Assembly: GCA_947247005.1 (NCBI GenBank) | Contig: OX365945.1 | Coordinates: 39,176,551 to 39,240,550, forward strand | Length of the DNA stretch: 64,000 bases | DNA from: Spisula solida | Lineage: Eukaryota; Mollusca; Bivalvia; Venerida; Mactridae | Direction of reading: 5' to 3' | Program-made: the position numbers and the translations under genes | Shown: positions 1-12,493 of the stretch, piece after piece | Layout: every line of letters starts with the position of its first letter | Position numbering within the stretch: position 1 is the first letter of the stretch | The notes under the pieces: generated by a model | What the model saw: the letters and a program-made list of their open reading frames with translations, nothing else | Databases searched by the model: none | What the model was told of the DNA's origin: nothing

Positions 1-224
1 CAATAGTGTATATATGTACAAATAAGACAAGTTACAATGTCGCTGTTTAGTTTTAGATTGTGAACATTTACTGTGGATATATTAGCACGTGAATTTACAA
101 ACACCTTCTCAGTTCAATGCAAGTAGTATGAAGAATTAGTAGATCACGTCTTGATTTCTGTATTCATTATGGATGCATCGCGGCTTGTATCCGTATACAA
201 GTGCCTGGTTGGTAGTTTGCTCCT

Positions 225-540
225 GCGGTGTGCAGTTCGAGCGCATCACTTCACATCACTGGGGGAGCAGGGACCTAGAGGTAGGGAGGCGCGCTTCGGG
301 TCGAAAGGTCCCGTGTTCAATCCCCGTCTCGACCACTGCTCAAATTTCTCTGAGCAATAATAACCCACATGCTCCACTCAACCAAGGTGTGAATTGATGC
401 CTGTTAGGGCGATGTCTATACACGTTCGATAGTTCTGGGCGCCGCTGATAGATGTTGGCTGCACACTCACCAGGAGAGAAGTAGTCTCCCCAGGGAAACT
501 CGAACACAGGGTTCCTTAGGTGGCCCAATGACCAGGGAAG
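225..540 (+). mobile_element. SINE-like tRNA-derived repeat
   Basis: A possible pol III internal promoter is visible: a degenerate A-box-like stretch near 268-285 and a B-box-like stretch (GTGTTCAATCCCC) near 313-325, about 45 bp apart. The non-tRNA body after it runs to about 540 and is richer in GC than its surroundings. Open frames of 60-74 codons cross it on both strands but have no recognisable domain and look incidental. The family cannot be named from sequence alone, and a non-SINE dispersed repeat is the alternative. Confidence 0.4.
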
Positions 541-1359
541 TTAAAATATCAAAGGGTGGCTGAACAGCTGAACTGCTGAAAGCAGCCCTCGAATATTAGT
601 AACTTAACTTCTTTTTTAACTTCTTGGCGGAAGTATTTCAAGCCTTGTTTTATAGAGCTTTAACAAACAGGAGTCATTAACAAGTTTGTACAACTCTCTG
701 TCTCATCTGAATGTACGTCTCTTCTAATATCCAACTGAAGTTCATATCTTTTCAAGCAGAATAATAGTTTCACATCCCGTCAAAGAGAGAAACCCAACAA
801 TGATACGGTAGCCGTTTGGGGACATGTTCTGAGAATTATATGTACAGTACACAGTTTGGTTTTCTTTGATGGCACAACTTTCATACAGACTTGAATATTT
901 GAATGTCCCAGATGGTGATTCTATAAACATCTATATCATGCCATCCGATAATTATTTTAATACCCTTCATACTCTTCTTTAGCAAGTATGCAAACTAGGT
1001 TTGACTACAAATCAACACCAGAGAGACACAAGTCATACTTCAGACCTTTGCTAAAGACTTATACATTGATCAGGTTGACAACATTATTACACTTAATAGA
1101 CAAACATAGCGAACCTTTTTTGATCAACATTATATAGATTACGTCAAATTTGGAAAATCTAAACAGTACAACCAAACAACAAAGTTGCGAATCTGCGAAT
1201 ATATCAAGCAAATTTAAGCTAACATGAAAATACTCATGTCAAGTTTCCACAACGGCTACCTACGACAAATCTGAAAAATATTTTGGCCCAAATATTTTTA
1301 ACATATTATATCTTGACAAATTCTACCTGTCTCATTCAACTATTATCAGACGTAGGCTT
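541..1359. other. No feature recognised
   Basis: AT-rich unique-looking DNA. Only short open frames occur, none with a recognisable motif, and I see no repeat structure or RNA-like element. Confidence 0.5.
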
Positions 1360-2225
1360 CCGGTAACTGGGACAATTCCCCAGAACATATGTCGGGGCTA
1401 TGCCAAGGTACACGATGCGAACTTATCAGAGATAAGGAATTACACATTTGTCTATGTCTCTCGATACTACCGATTTTCTTGCAGAACCTGATCCCAACAC
1501 ATCCCGAAGTCCCTTATTTCCATCGGGAGTAAATCATCGAGGCAGTTGGACAAACGTATAACTTCAGGACAACTCGGGAGTCATCCGATGTCTACCGATA
1601 CCCCCACCCGATTACTCACGATGTCTCATGACATACCCGAAGTTTCCATTCAAAATTGTAATCCCGAGAATGTGTCCCAAATATCACTGGGATGACTAGC
1701 GCATAAGTTAACATGGTAACTGGTATTCCCGAGTCTCTGGTGCGCTTCTGGGATGCCTTCCCGGGTTATTCCCGACATGACAGCGCGAATACATCGGGTA
1801 AAAATATGCATGCATTGAATTTCCCTGACGTATGTACATGTTCTCGCGTTTTCACAAGATGTCTCCAGATTCCCCAAAACATTCATGAAGCTTACCCGAG
1901 ACACCGGATGCCTTCTCTGAGATAAATGGGATCATAGACGCCTGCTAAGCCCTTAAATCCATCGGAAGTACATCCCCGCGGAAGAGGAATTGACGCATAA
2001 CGTCTCGAGCACATCGAGAGTTTTTGCAATGCACCCCGATACTCCTTGATCATCATGATTCCTCCTGATGTCACAACTTGTCTGATGACCTCCCATATAC
2101 TTCCCCTAGACCACGAGCAATCTGTTTACGATGCCTCCCAAATCCATATTGGGAGTTCATCCCCTAGACAAAGACATACGCAGTGGGAAATGTATATGCT
2201 TCAAGCCGGACCTGAGGAAAAACGG
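1360..2225. repeat. CCGAT-rich dispersed repeat, copy 1
   Basis: A compositionally distinct block, rich in CpG and in short recurring words such as CCCGA, CCGATGCCTCCC and GGGAGTACATC. It is homologous to 28030-28780 in the same orientation: the stretch around 1720-1850 (GTGCGCTTCTGGGATGCC, later ATCGGGTAAA and CATGCATTGAA) reappears at about 28370-28480. The copies have diverged by substitutions and indels. Short open frames on both strands are by-products of low stop-codon density. The family is not one I can name. Confidence 0.6.
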
Positions 2226-4280
2226 AATCAATGAAGAGAACTGAATAATAAATAAGTAAGGCATCCTTCGCTGGAGCACCCAAAGCATAAAATGACCCTC
2301 GCATCTTTTGATGACATTTGGCAAACTTCGCGTCTTTTCGTTGTCTTCTGTACATTGTGGTAGCTTTCTCTTACAACAAGCTCGTTCTTTCTTAGTAACG
2401 CAAACTAAAGGAAAGTAACTTAGCGAGTATCGACTTCGGTTTAACTCATTAGGAAGATATAATCGTTTGATTGTGGCATGGGTATACTAGTATCAGGACC
2501 AGATATAATTCGACGCATCGGGCGACTTTTTCTATCTCGTTTGAATCCAAGTTGTGTAGTCTTTATTGATAAGCTTATGATTTGTAAAGTCACAATAGAA
2601 ACGTTCAAAAATGAAATTACTCATATGTGCATACTATACCGTCCTAATCATCGTTACTTACTACATATTGCTACTGATTAAAATAGCAACAAACTGTATC
2701 AACTAAGGCTTTATAAACATTGTGAAAGTACGGACAAGTCAGGGTACGAAAGAAATGAACTGCAATTGGCTAAGAATAACGTTTTCTTGTTCTCCAATAC
2801 GACTCTATACATGCAACTGAAAGAACATACGTATACCCGGTAGTTTGTTAAAAAATACCTAACTTATTAATTAAGAGGTTAATATACCAGGCGACATTTT
2901 ACGTTGACGGCACTACATGTTTTCTTTGATTGGAATTGGTATAATTGTTATAATAACGATAGAAACTACTGTGGTTTGCCGATGATTATAAGAATAAATA
3001 ATACAGTTCTACATGTCATGTACAAACATATATTGTGTAATGAGACATATGTGTTGCATACTGTTTCATTAACTGCAATATTGTCGATTTTTTTAATTGT
3101 CTATATGCTTGTTTAGCTGTATACCTACCATGTCGTAGCAAAATGTTGCAGTTTTTACATTTAAACAGCGCGCTGAAAATGTTATTTTCTAAGGGAAACA
3201 ACCTCAATTAACACGAGTTATTCACTACGTTTATTGATAAAACTTTGTTTTGATCACGTGACAGGGGAAACGAGCTGTGTTTTGTTATCGATAAAATTTT
3301 ATCTAGGTTTCTGTAAGTCATAAGTCTCGTCAATAATTCGGGAAATGAAAAACATTTTGTGCGGCTTCCATGGACTATCCAGCCATGCCTGGGTAAGAAA
3401 TAATATCTTTCTATCCGTCAATCTTACTGTAAATATGCAATGTTAACCAAGTTTATTTATAGTTCAAGTACGGAAGAAAACAGATCGATACTGCAGTGTT
3501 ATACGTGTGGTTCCTGAACACTCATATACAGAGCATTCAGAATGATAGTCATTGTGTTACATTTGCACGTCTGCATGCCTTTGATAACCGAACATGTAGA
3601 AATGCAATCCAAATGAATATGAATAAGGTTATGTGTGAGGTGATGTCGGTATATAGATGACATACATACATTAACATGAGATTGCCTATGACATACATTC
3701 AGTCGACTTGCTATTTAACGATGTGTATCTACATCCGTTTACATATACAGTCCGTTTAATTGGGTCTGTCACTTGTATACAAACATTGCAATATAATAAC
3801 ATTGTAGGTTTAATGTTTTAAACATTTTAATTGGAGAAAAAGGCAGTGAAAACCAATACCTTATTCATTAAGGTGCATACTTATACATTTATATATATAT
3901 TGAAATAATACTTTAAAAAGAGAAATTGCAATGTTTATGTTCATATTTTAATGTAAACAAGTGACCGACCTAAATAATCCATTCATACTACAAGCAGAGA
4001 TATTATAGTACAATACATGTATTATTTGAGGAATGTTGCCGTCAATACGTTTGATGTATTGGAGGTATCAAGTTCCGGTAATTTGCACATAAAGTGTTAT
4101 GACACGTGGTACAAACTGGTGAAGATTTTTGTAGGTTATGGTATAATATACTTATGCTGAATATATTGTGGCACTCGATCCGCTGATTCAAACGTTTATT
4201 CACACTAAGTCATAGGTCATTAGCTAATCTGGCAGACAATTGACCGAATGACCATGCACATACACACTCATACTCACTAA
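2226..4280. other. No feature recognised
   Basis: AT-rich sequence with several 60-70-codon open frames (for example 2478-2681 on the plus strand) that carry no motif I know. I see no repeat arrays or RNA genes. Confidence 0.45.
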
Positions 4281-5143
4281 CACTCCCAACGCAACACCTA
4301 TATTTTTCATGATTTCTCCACTATTATTCAATGGATATAGCTCAAATTTAGAATGTTGATGAACTAATATGATGTGCATGTCTCCTAGAATTTATATGCA
4401 ATTCAGTTCCTTAAAAGATAAAAATTAAACCAAATAATGAGCATCACTCAAAACGAAAAGTCACAAAAATGATGCCAGGTAAAAAACAGTTTATGTCAAG
4501 AATTGATCAAATGCTGTATTTATAAAGTACTTGTTACAATGACGCCGAATAACGTTTAAATGACGTATGCGACTTCACGCAAAAAGGCTCCGAATAGGGC
4601 CTCTACAAAACAGCTTTAACTTCCTTAAAAATCAATATACAATGTACTAACAAAATTTATTTTGCATTTTGGTTCATTAAGATTACTCTTTCAAATGATA
4701 AAAAAATTCAAAATCAAATATTTTGTCAAAATAGCAGGTTTTCCTGGAGACTGGCTCATGTATATGCTGTAACCTCCTAGCCATTAATGATAAATGCTGT
4801 TAATAAATAAGTGAATACTCTCTGATACATAATAAGAAGAGCATTGTTAGCTAGAACATTTCAAGAGTCGTCTTTTGTTTCTATTACATACACTTTCATG
4901 AAGAGAGACTGAAGTTATTATAATTTAAAAAAGAGTCAATAGGTTTTATTTCCTTGACTTATGGCATGTTATACAATATAACAGTTGTCGACTTATGTTG
5001 CGATGAATATGATGTTTAGTTGACCTGAAAAAAGTGATATTGACCTCTGTTAAACATGTATCTATTTATAGGCCAGATTTCAACCAAATCGCATATTAAA
5101 TAGCTGATAAATGATGTAAAATGTAGGTGTTGCGTTGGGAGTG
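4281..5143. mobile_element. 863-bp non-autonomous TIR element
   Basis: The two ends are perfect 20-bp terminal inverted repeats, CACTCCCAACGCAACACCTA at 4281-4300 and its reverse complement at 5124-5143. Imperfect pairing continues about 15 bp inward. The flanks TCACTAA and TGATTAA could be an eroded target duplication but do not match exactly. No transposase frame is present. Inside, about 4640-4765 matches the right end of the MITE at 31336-31766, so this element includes or captured a piece of that family. Confidence 0.7.
4640..4765 (+). mobile_element. Right-end fragment of the GAGCCAGTCTCC MITE family
   Basis: The stretch containing AATAGCAGGTTTTCCTGGAG and then ACTGGCTC matches the right terminus of the element at 31336-31766, including its AT-rich subterminal part. 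No matching left end lies upstream, so this is a truncated copy. Confidence 0.55.
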
Positions 5144-5461
5144 TGATTAAGTGTACAATTGTCCTGGTCGAAAGCAAGCAACTAGATTCATTATTTTTTT
5201 CAAATTATATGTACTCTTACATCACCACTAGACCAGATGTGTCATTTGTTTCCTCTAATTGAAATGAAGATAACGTTGCTACCCATAGCACTGTAATTGT
5301 TTTAACTTACGGCCACTATCTATTAAAATACTCAGCAACTTTTCTCCTTTCAATCTGGTATTGTTAGTTTTTTAGATGTGTTAATGAAACTTTGTCTGCA
5401 AGTTAATTACCATACTAGTCATTTTGCTTAAATGTCATCCTGGTTATATAGGTCATATGTT

Positions 5462-7095
5462 GGATTCCAGGGTAGAACATGTTAGTTTCGATTACAGGAT
5501 AGAACAAGTTAATTTCGATTACAGGATAGAACAAGTTAATTTCGATTCCAGGGTAGAACAGGCTAGTTTCGATTTCAGGGTAGAACAGGTTAGTTTCGAT
5601 TTCAGGGTAGAACAGGTAAGTTTCGATTTCAGGGTAGAACAGGCTAGTTTCGATTTCAGGGTAGAACAGGTTAGTTTCGATTTCAGGGTAGAACAGGTTA
5701 GTTTCGATTCCAGGGTCGAACAGGTAAGTTTCGATTACAGGGTAGAACAGGTTAGTTTCGATTCCAGGATAGAACAGGTTAGTTTCGATTTCAGGGTAGA
5801 ACAAGTTTATTTCGATTCCAGGGTAGAACAGGTTAATTTCGATTCCAGGGTAGAACAGGTTAGTTTCGATTTCAGGGTAGAACAGGTTAGTTTCGATTAC
5901 AGGGTAGAACAGGTTAGTTTCGATTCCAGGATAGAACAGGTTAGTTTCGATTTCAGGGTAGAACAAGTTAATTTCGATTCCAGGGTAGAACAGGTTAATT
6001 TCGATTCCAGGGTAGAACAGGTTAGTTTCGATTCCAGGGTAGAACAGGTAAGTTTCGATTACAGGGTAGGACAGGTTAGTTTCGATTCCAGGATAGAACA
6101 GGTTAGTTTCGATTTCAGGGTAGAACAGGTTAGTTTCGATTCCAGGATAGAACAGGTTAGTTTCAATTTCAGGGTAGAACAAGTTAATTTCGATTTCAGG
6201 GTAGAACAAAGTAATTTCGATTCCAGGGTAGAACAGGTTAGTTTCGATTTCAGGGTAGAACAGGTTAGTTTCGATTCCAGGGTAGAACAGGTAAGTTTCG
6301 ATTACAGGGTAGAACAGGTTAGTTTCGATTCCAGGATAGAACAGGTTAGTTTCGATTTCAGGGTAGAACAGGTTAGTTTCGATTTCAGGGTAGAACAGGT
6401 TAGTTTCGATTCCAGGATAGAACAGGTTAGTTTCGATTTCAGGGTAGAACAAGTTAATTTCGATTTCAGGGTAGAACAAGTTAATTTCGATTCCAGGGTA
6501 GAACAGGTTAGTTTCGATTTCAGGGTAGAACAGGTTAGTTTCGATTCCAGGGTAGAACAGGTTAGTTTCGATTACAGGGTAGAACAGGTTAGTTTCGATT
6601 CCAGGATAGAACAGGTTAGTTTTGATTCCAGGGTAGAACAGGTAAGTTTCGATTACAGGGAAGAACAGGTTAGTTTCGATTCCAGGATAGAACATGTTAG
6701 TTTCGATTCCAGGGTAGAACAGGTAAGTTTCGATTTCAGGGTAGAACAGGTTAGTTTCGATTCCAGGGTAGATTTCCGTAGAACAAGTTAATTTCGATTA
6801 CAGGGTAGAACAGGTTAGTTTCGATTCCAGGGTAGAACAGGTTAGTTTCGATTTCAGGGTAGAACAGGTTAGTTCCGATTCCAAGGTAGAACAAATTAGT
6901 TCCGATTCCAAGGTTGAACAGGTTAATTTCGATTTCAGGGTAGAACAGGTTAATTTCGATTCCAAGGCACTAAAGGTTAATTTCTATTCAAAGTTTGAAC
7001 ATGTTAATTTCGGTTCCAGGGTACTAAAGGTTAATTTCGATAACAGGGTAGAACAGGTTAATTTCTATTTTAGGGTAGAATAGGTTAGTTTCTTC
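5462..7095. repeat. 27-bp minisatellite with higher-order repeats
   Basis: About 60 tandem copies of a 27-bp unit (GGGTAGAACAGGTTAGTTTC followed by GATTCCA). The unit is nine codons long and lacks stops in some frames, so the array reads as a plus-strand frame at 5424-6791 (repeating VEQVSFDSR) and a minus-strand frame at 5415-6695 (repeating ETNLFYPGI). Opposed frames of this kind are expected from a 3n unit and are not evidence of a protein. Copies decay after about 6850. A GATTACAGGG-type monomer starts at 5733, 5895, 6057, 6300, 6570 and 6651, that is at multiples of 27. Confidence 0.95.
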
Positions 7096-7151
7096 TTTCA
7101 CGTACATGTAGACAATACAGCAGCCGATACAATTGCATTCATTTTTTCATT

Positions 7152-7307
7152 TTTGTGTGGCGTACGCCACACAATGATATTACCACTTTTCAGCTTACGA
7201 CCAATTCAATGACTATAGGCCAGAAAATAGTCCTCCGCACATAAATAGTTCTTTGATTTGAACAATATTACAAGCATGCTTCACAGGTTACACGTATCAT
7301 TTAACCT
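7152..7307 (+). mobile_element. Palindrome-headed dispersed repeat, left part of a split copy
   Basis: Begins at the 18-bp perfect palindrome GTGTGGCGTACGCCACAC (7155-7172) and continues to CATTTAACCT. It is homologous to 45603-45971 plus 46520-46544. In this copy the repeat is interrupted at 7308 by a 5.2-kb insertion and resumes at 12494. Confidence 0.75.
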
Positions 7308-8299
7308 AGACCTTGAGCTGACAATTGACCCTGCTCCCGCCAGGGGGAATTTTTAACACTATGATTTTCTTAAACCTTATGGTAGGTAGCATTTACAGAC
7401 AAAAGTTTGCAAGTTTCTGTTGGGGCTTTAACGCGTTACGGAGATTTGAAATACGTGACTATGCGATTTTCTACAGGAATCACTAATTTTGCTTATATGA
7501 TATTATAAACATGCCAATTGTTCAATAAATCATGTGAATAAGACATTCATGTATGTTAAATGTATTTAAAATTGAAACTATTAGTTGTACAAATTATTAT
7601 AGGCAAAAAGTGTGATATAACATACGTAATTTACGTTACTTTGCATGAAAATACTAGAATATTAAAAAAAAACAGTCAACGTATATGACGTTTTTAAGTT
7701 AAGAAATGATGGTACTGATTAGTATGCAGCTCAATAATGTATATAGCTATAGTACAACTACACAAGTAGTTAATTGATATGAAATGCCATGTAAATTACG
7801 TTACATTTAAAAAATATTGGGTTTTTCTCCAATAACATTTCAGTTACAATTTCGGTATAACACATATAGTGGGGTGACAATTGGTGATTTTTTGGGGGTA
7901 GCTAGGTCACAGCTAAAGTAGAACAAGCAATGTTATGTACCAAAATGTTCGCCTATGTATGTACTATATGGAACTGCCGTCATAAATTGTCGACACGTAG
8001 TGTGGATCCGGAAATTTAAGATGGCGTCCAAGATGGCCGCCATAATTTACAAATACACTTAAAATTCTATGTTCTCATGTATTTTTATTTATTTATGTAT
8101 ATACAAATGTAGTCACAAGTATTTGCTAAGATATTATTCATTTGATAATGTACATCATATGGACATACAAGACTGACCACTATGAAGTCAAGGTCAATGT
8201 CATTTCAAGGTCAAGTTACGAAAAGTATGCCCTATGGGATATGCAACACTGCAAAGTACAGGCATCCCAAGACCATATGGGGTATATAACACTTGTCAG

Positions 8300-10020
8300 G
8301 TACAACCGCTCAATATCACATTCGGTACTCACCATCACAGAGTACAGCCATCCAATGCCGTATGGGGTAGTCACTACCACTTATTATAGCCATACTAAGC
8401 CATAAGGGGTACTCTCAACCAAACCTTTTGTTATGCTTACCACTACCAATTACACCAGTATCAGGCATGACTGGGTACTCATCACCATCATATATTAGGC
8501 CTGAATGGGGTGTAACCAACACGGAGTACACCCATAGCATGCCCTAAGGGGTTCTTAAACTACTTAATAGTCAACCCAGGCCTTATGGGGGACTAATAAC
8601 ACTGTCTATACATACATTCCGTAACCAATGGAGTACTTACAACTGCCCAGTACAACCATTCCTATTGAATTCTTAATGGCACCAGCTATATCTGAGGCCA
8701 TATGGGATACTTAAAACCAAGAGGACAGCCAACCAAGACCAAATTGGGTACTCACCACTCTTAATTATAGCCATAGTATGCCATAAGAGATGCTCACAAC
8801 ACCTGAATAAAGCCATATACATGTAGGTACTCACTATTACTGAGCACAGCTGAACAAGGCCCTATGGGTTACTCACTAGTGAAAAATTACAGTCATATAA
8901 GGCCCAAAAGGGTACTCGTCCCAAATAATTACAGATTTCATACCCCATAGGGGTGCTCATAACCAATGACTTACAGTCTCACCAAGTTGTATAGGGTACA
9001 AAGGAGTCACAACAACATAGTACAGACATCCAAGGCCCTATCACCACCACCAATTACAGTCTATATTTTGCACTAACTGACTAAGTGGTACACATAACCA
9101 TTGAGTACGGTCACACCTGACTGTGTTAATTACCACCAGCGGTAACAACCATACTATGTCCTAAGGGGTACTCGGACCAACTGAATACTGCCATACCAGG
9201 TGCAATATAGCCATCATTGGCTCTTTTGGGTAATTCCTCACCACCAATTATGTTCATACTAATCCCTATGTGGTACTTACCACTACCAGCCTTCTTAGGC
9301 CCTGTGCCCTACTCACAACTACTGTGTACAGCCATACTATGCCTGAGAGATACTCATAGTCACTGAGGAAAGCCATTCAATGCCCTATTTGGTACTTAAC
9401 ACTGCCTAGTACAGCGGTCTCTAGCCAGCTTATGTACTCACCTCCACAAGTTCAACCATCTCAGGCCCAATTGGGTACCCACCTATACGGAGAACAGTCA
9501 TCACAGGTCCTATTAACTACCCTATACCACTGAGAACAACCAGCTCAGGCCCCATTTTGGTACCAACCACCTCAGAGTACAGTCATCTCAGGCCCTACTG
9601 GGTACCCACCAAATCTGAGTACAGTCACCAAAGTCATTTTGGGTACTCAACATCACAGATTAAGCCATCCCAGGCCTCATTGGGAACCCACCAACACAGA
9701 TTTAGCCATGCTATGCCATATTGGAACCCATCAACACTGGTGTCAGCCATCCTATGCCATATTGGGAACCAACCAACACAGATTTCAGCCATCCTATGCC
9801 ATATTGGGAACCAACCAACACAGATTTCAGCCCACCTAGGCCATATTAGGAACCCGCCAACACAGATTTCAGCCCTCCTATGCCATATTGGGAACCCACC
9901 AATACAGATTTCAGCCATCCTATGCCATGTTGGGAACACACCAATACAGATTTCAGCCATCCTATGCCATATTGGGAACCCACCAATACAGATTTCAGCC
10001 ATCCTAGGCCATATTGTGTA
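8300..10020. repeat. 42-bp minisatellite, degenerate to homogeneous left to right
   Basis: The unit is about 42 bp (GCCATCCTATGCCATATTGG followed by GAACCCACCAATACAGATTTCA). Copies between 9700 and 10010 are nearly identical. Going left the phase remains visible through GGGTACTCACCAC and AGTACAGCCATCC words, but copies are strongly diverged by 8400. Open frames of 154 codons on both strands (9557-10021 plus, 9634-10098 minus) result from a 14-codon stop-free unit. Confidence 0.9.
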
Positions 10021-11039
10021 ACTACCCCACTTATTAAAGCCATACAATGTCATATGATGCAGCAATTCCTGACTACATGTCATATGTAACACATGCAATA
10101 CTGGCTCTAGACAGATATGGAAATATAAGCAAAGGCTTTTAAACTATGAACAGTAACACAGTTTACACTATTTTAAGAGTATTTTACCTTAAATGATATT
10201 GACCTCTCATTGGTCAGTATTGCACAACAATTCAGGTAGTCGCCATAAGATAATATGCACCTATCAATCTTTTCCTCCAGTGGGGGAGTGACGGACAGAC
10301 CAATAGGAATTGGACAGTGCACCCTAGAGAATGTTTCAAACTTATTTTCAAATATACACTGTGGTTTTTAATCTGTTTGTATGACATACGATTGTATACA
10401 TGTACATGTATATAGTAAATGTTTAAAAGTCATGTATGTGCATAGTTTCTCATGAAGATATTAAATTGAGGGGCAATCTGTGTTCTAGTTTCAAAGTTTG
10501 ATTATTAAATTTGTATGTGTTTATTAAATTAAATACATATTGTATAAAGCAAACAAAAATACTTGTACGTTTGGGATTTTACAAAGATATGTCAACATTG
10601 TGTTAAAATTACAGCATATATGATATTGTAAAATTTGTAAGTAAGGTAACGTAAGTTGAAACATAAATTGTTTTTTTTAAATACATGTGTCAAAAGTTCA
10701 AATGCAAACTGCGATAAAAGATATTTTGATTTGAAAATCAATTATTTGTTAGTGGTAAAGTTTATCTAAAGTAACAGAATACAAGGCTAGTAAATTGTAA
10801 TTTTGTTTGATATTTAAATACATGTTCATTATAGTTTACATGTTGTTTAGTTAAATATACAGTTTGAACTGCAAACCTATAATAATTTTTGAGTAGGATT
10901 AAATTTTTATTTTTTTATTTTAATTGTTTTAAGTACGTTTTAAGACACTGAAGACATGGACTTTAATTTGTATGTTTGGTAACGTAAAGTGCAATGTAGT
11001 TTGCCTTAACAAATCTTACAAGTAAGAGACTTGTTAATA

Positions 11040-11867
11040 CAGTGTAATCTGAGAAAACCAACACATGGGAAAACCGGAATGTTGTCCAAACCGACCAAAT
11101 ATTTTGGTCCCGAAATTTCTCTTCTTTAACTCAATGTAAAAGCTGTTTGAAAAACCGGAACGTTGCGAAATCTGAATACCGACGGCTACTTTGTCCCCCA
11201 ACTAGTAATAATACACACAAATCAAAGCTTAAATACCGAACAAACAAATTACCAAACAATCAATTTTTTAAATAACCCCAGGGAATGCGTGAAAAACTGT
11301 ATAGAGAACCGTCGTAGGCCTCTGCTACGAAGGTGCTAATTGCCCATTTAAATCTTGTCGATAGAAGTGTAACGTAATAATTACGAAGGCGTGATATTTA
11401 CTCTTACTCTGTACGATGAGCTCTCTTTCATGTAACAATGTGTGCTTTCAGCAGAGCGTATTGAATAAAATAGTTTAACTCGCTTTTATCTTAAGTCATG
11501 CTATGAATTGTTTGTTCTTAAGGTCTATCGTGTTTTAATATGTCCACTTAAATTTTAGTAATTTTCACGATGCGTTAATTTTACGATGACACTTTATTTT
11601 GTGATACTTGGATATCATCGTTGACATTATAACGATTGGTATAAATAAAAGGTATTTTTGTATTTATATTTGTTATTAGAAGCCCCTCATTAAACATCCG
11701 ACACATGTTATGCACATATTGGCGCCTGATACTAAACAACACCAATCAAGGCCAACTACAACGCATTTAAGATAACAAAACAGTTGTAGTTTCACAATAC
11801 CGAACTCTTGTGAAATCCAAACAAATCAGGTGGTCCGAAGGGTGTTCAGTTTTCTCAGATTACACTG
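11040..11867. mobile_element. 828-bp pogo/Tc1-mariner-type MITE
   Basis: Terminal inverted repeats CAGTGTAATCTGAGAAAAC at 11040 and the reverse complement ending at 11867, each flanked by TA (11038-11039 and 11868-11869), the Tc1/mariner/pogo target. Subterminal sequence is of the AAACCGGAATGTTG and ATTTTGGTCCCG kind. No transposase frame. It is nested inside the 7308-12493 element. Confidence 0.8.
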
Positions 11868-12493
11868 TATATACAATATAAACCATTATAGATGTATAAA
11901 GTGGTATTATATGTAACTGAAAAGTGTATGATACAATTTGAATACTTGAAATTATTTAAGGAATGAAAAACGCACATGTTTTGGAGAATGGGTGACATTT
12001 TAAGAATCGCTACCAAACATTTATCTCTTAACCTATACTGGCAATCTATACATCATTTTTAAGGTTGAATGTTGAACTTTGTAATGGTAACTTCATTATT
12101 TGATTGCCTGGTCATCTAAATTAACAATTAAAAACTTTATGCAATAAACCTTTTGTTTTTTTAGGGTAACGTATGTTTTCCCATATTTATCTTCTTTAAC
12201 ATTGCATTTTGGCATTGCAATTCTATCAGTTTGCAGCTACTAGTTTACACTCTTGAATAACATATGCAAACTTGGAATTATTAAATAGCATAATGGTACA
12301 ATTTATCTTTAAAAATTACAATTTTTATTTTTTATTTTGGGGGTACCGTATTTTAAAGCGTGGTAACGCAGAAAGCCCCACCCGCCAGTTGCAAACTTTA
12401 TGCCAAAATGTTCGCCAGACCTTGGGGTTTCAAAAAATTATGGTCCACAAAATTCCCCCTGGGGGGAGCAAAACCCCCTCTGGCTCACGGTCT

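Larger units (their letters stand above)
7308..12493. mobile_element. 5.2-kb TIR element with AACCT target duplication
   Basis: The ends are AGACC-TGAGC type inverted repeats, extended as imperfect inverted homology of about 165 bp (7308-7470 against 12335-12493), including CCAGGGGGAATTTT and AAAGTTTGCAA blocks. AACCT at 7303-7307 is repeated at 12494-12498. The related locus at 46540-46544 has a single AACCT followed directly by the continuation of the host repeat, so it acts as an empty site and fixes the boundaries. There is no transposase frame; the interior holds a 42-bp array and a pogo-like MITE. The superfamily is unresolved: a 5-bp duplication is reported for Transib and some Ginger elements, but Transib ends (CAC) are not seen. 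Confidence 0.75.

Noticed and set aside
5415..6791. Long opposed open frames of 426 and 455 codons
   Set aside because: Both are translations of a 27-bp stop-free tandem unit; there is no domain, signal peptide or exon context.
8018..8045. AAGATGGCGTCCAAGATGGCCG as a promoter start
   Set aside because: It resembles YY1-type sites, but no exon, splice donor or open frame follows.
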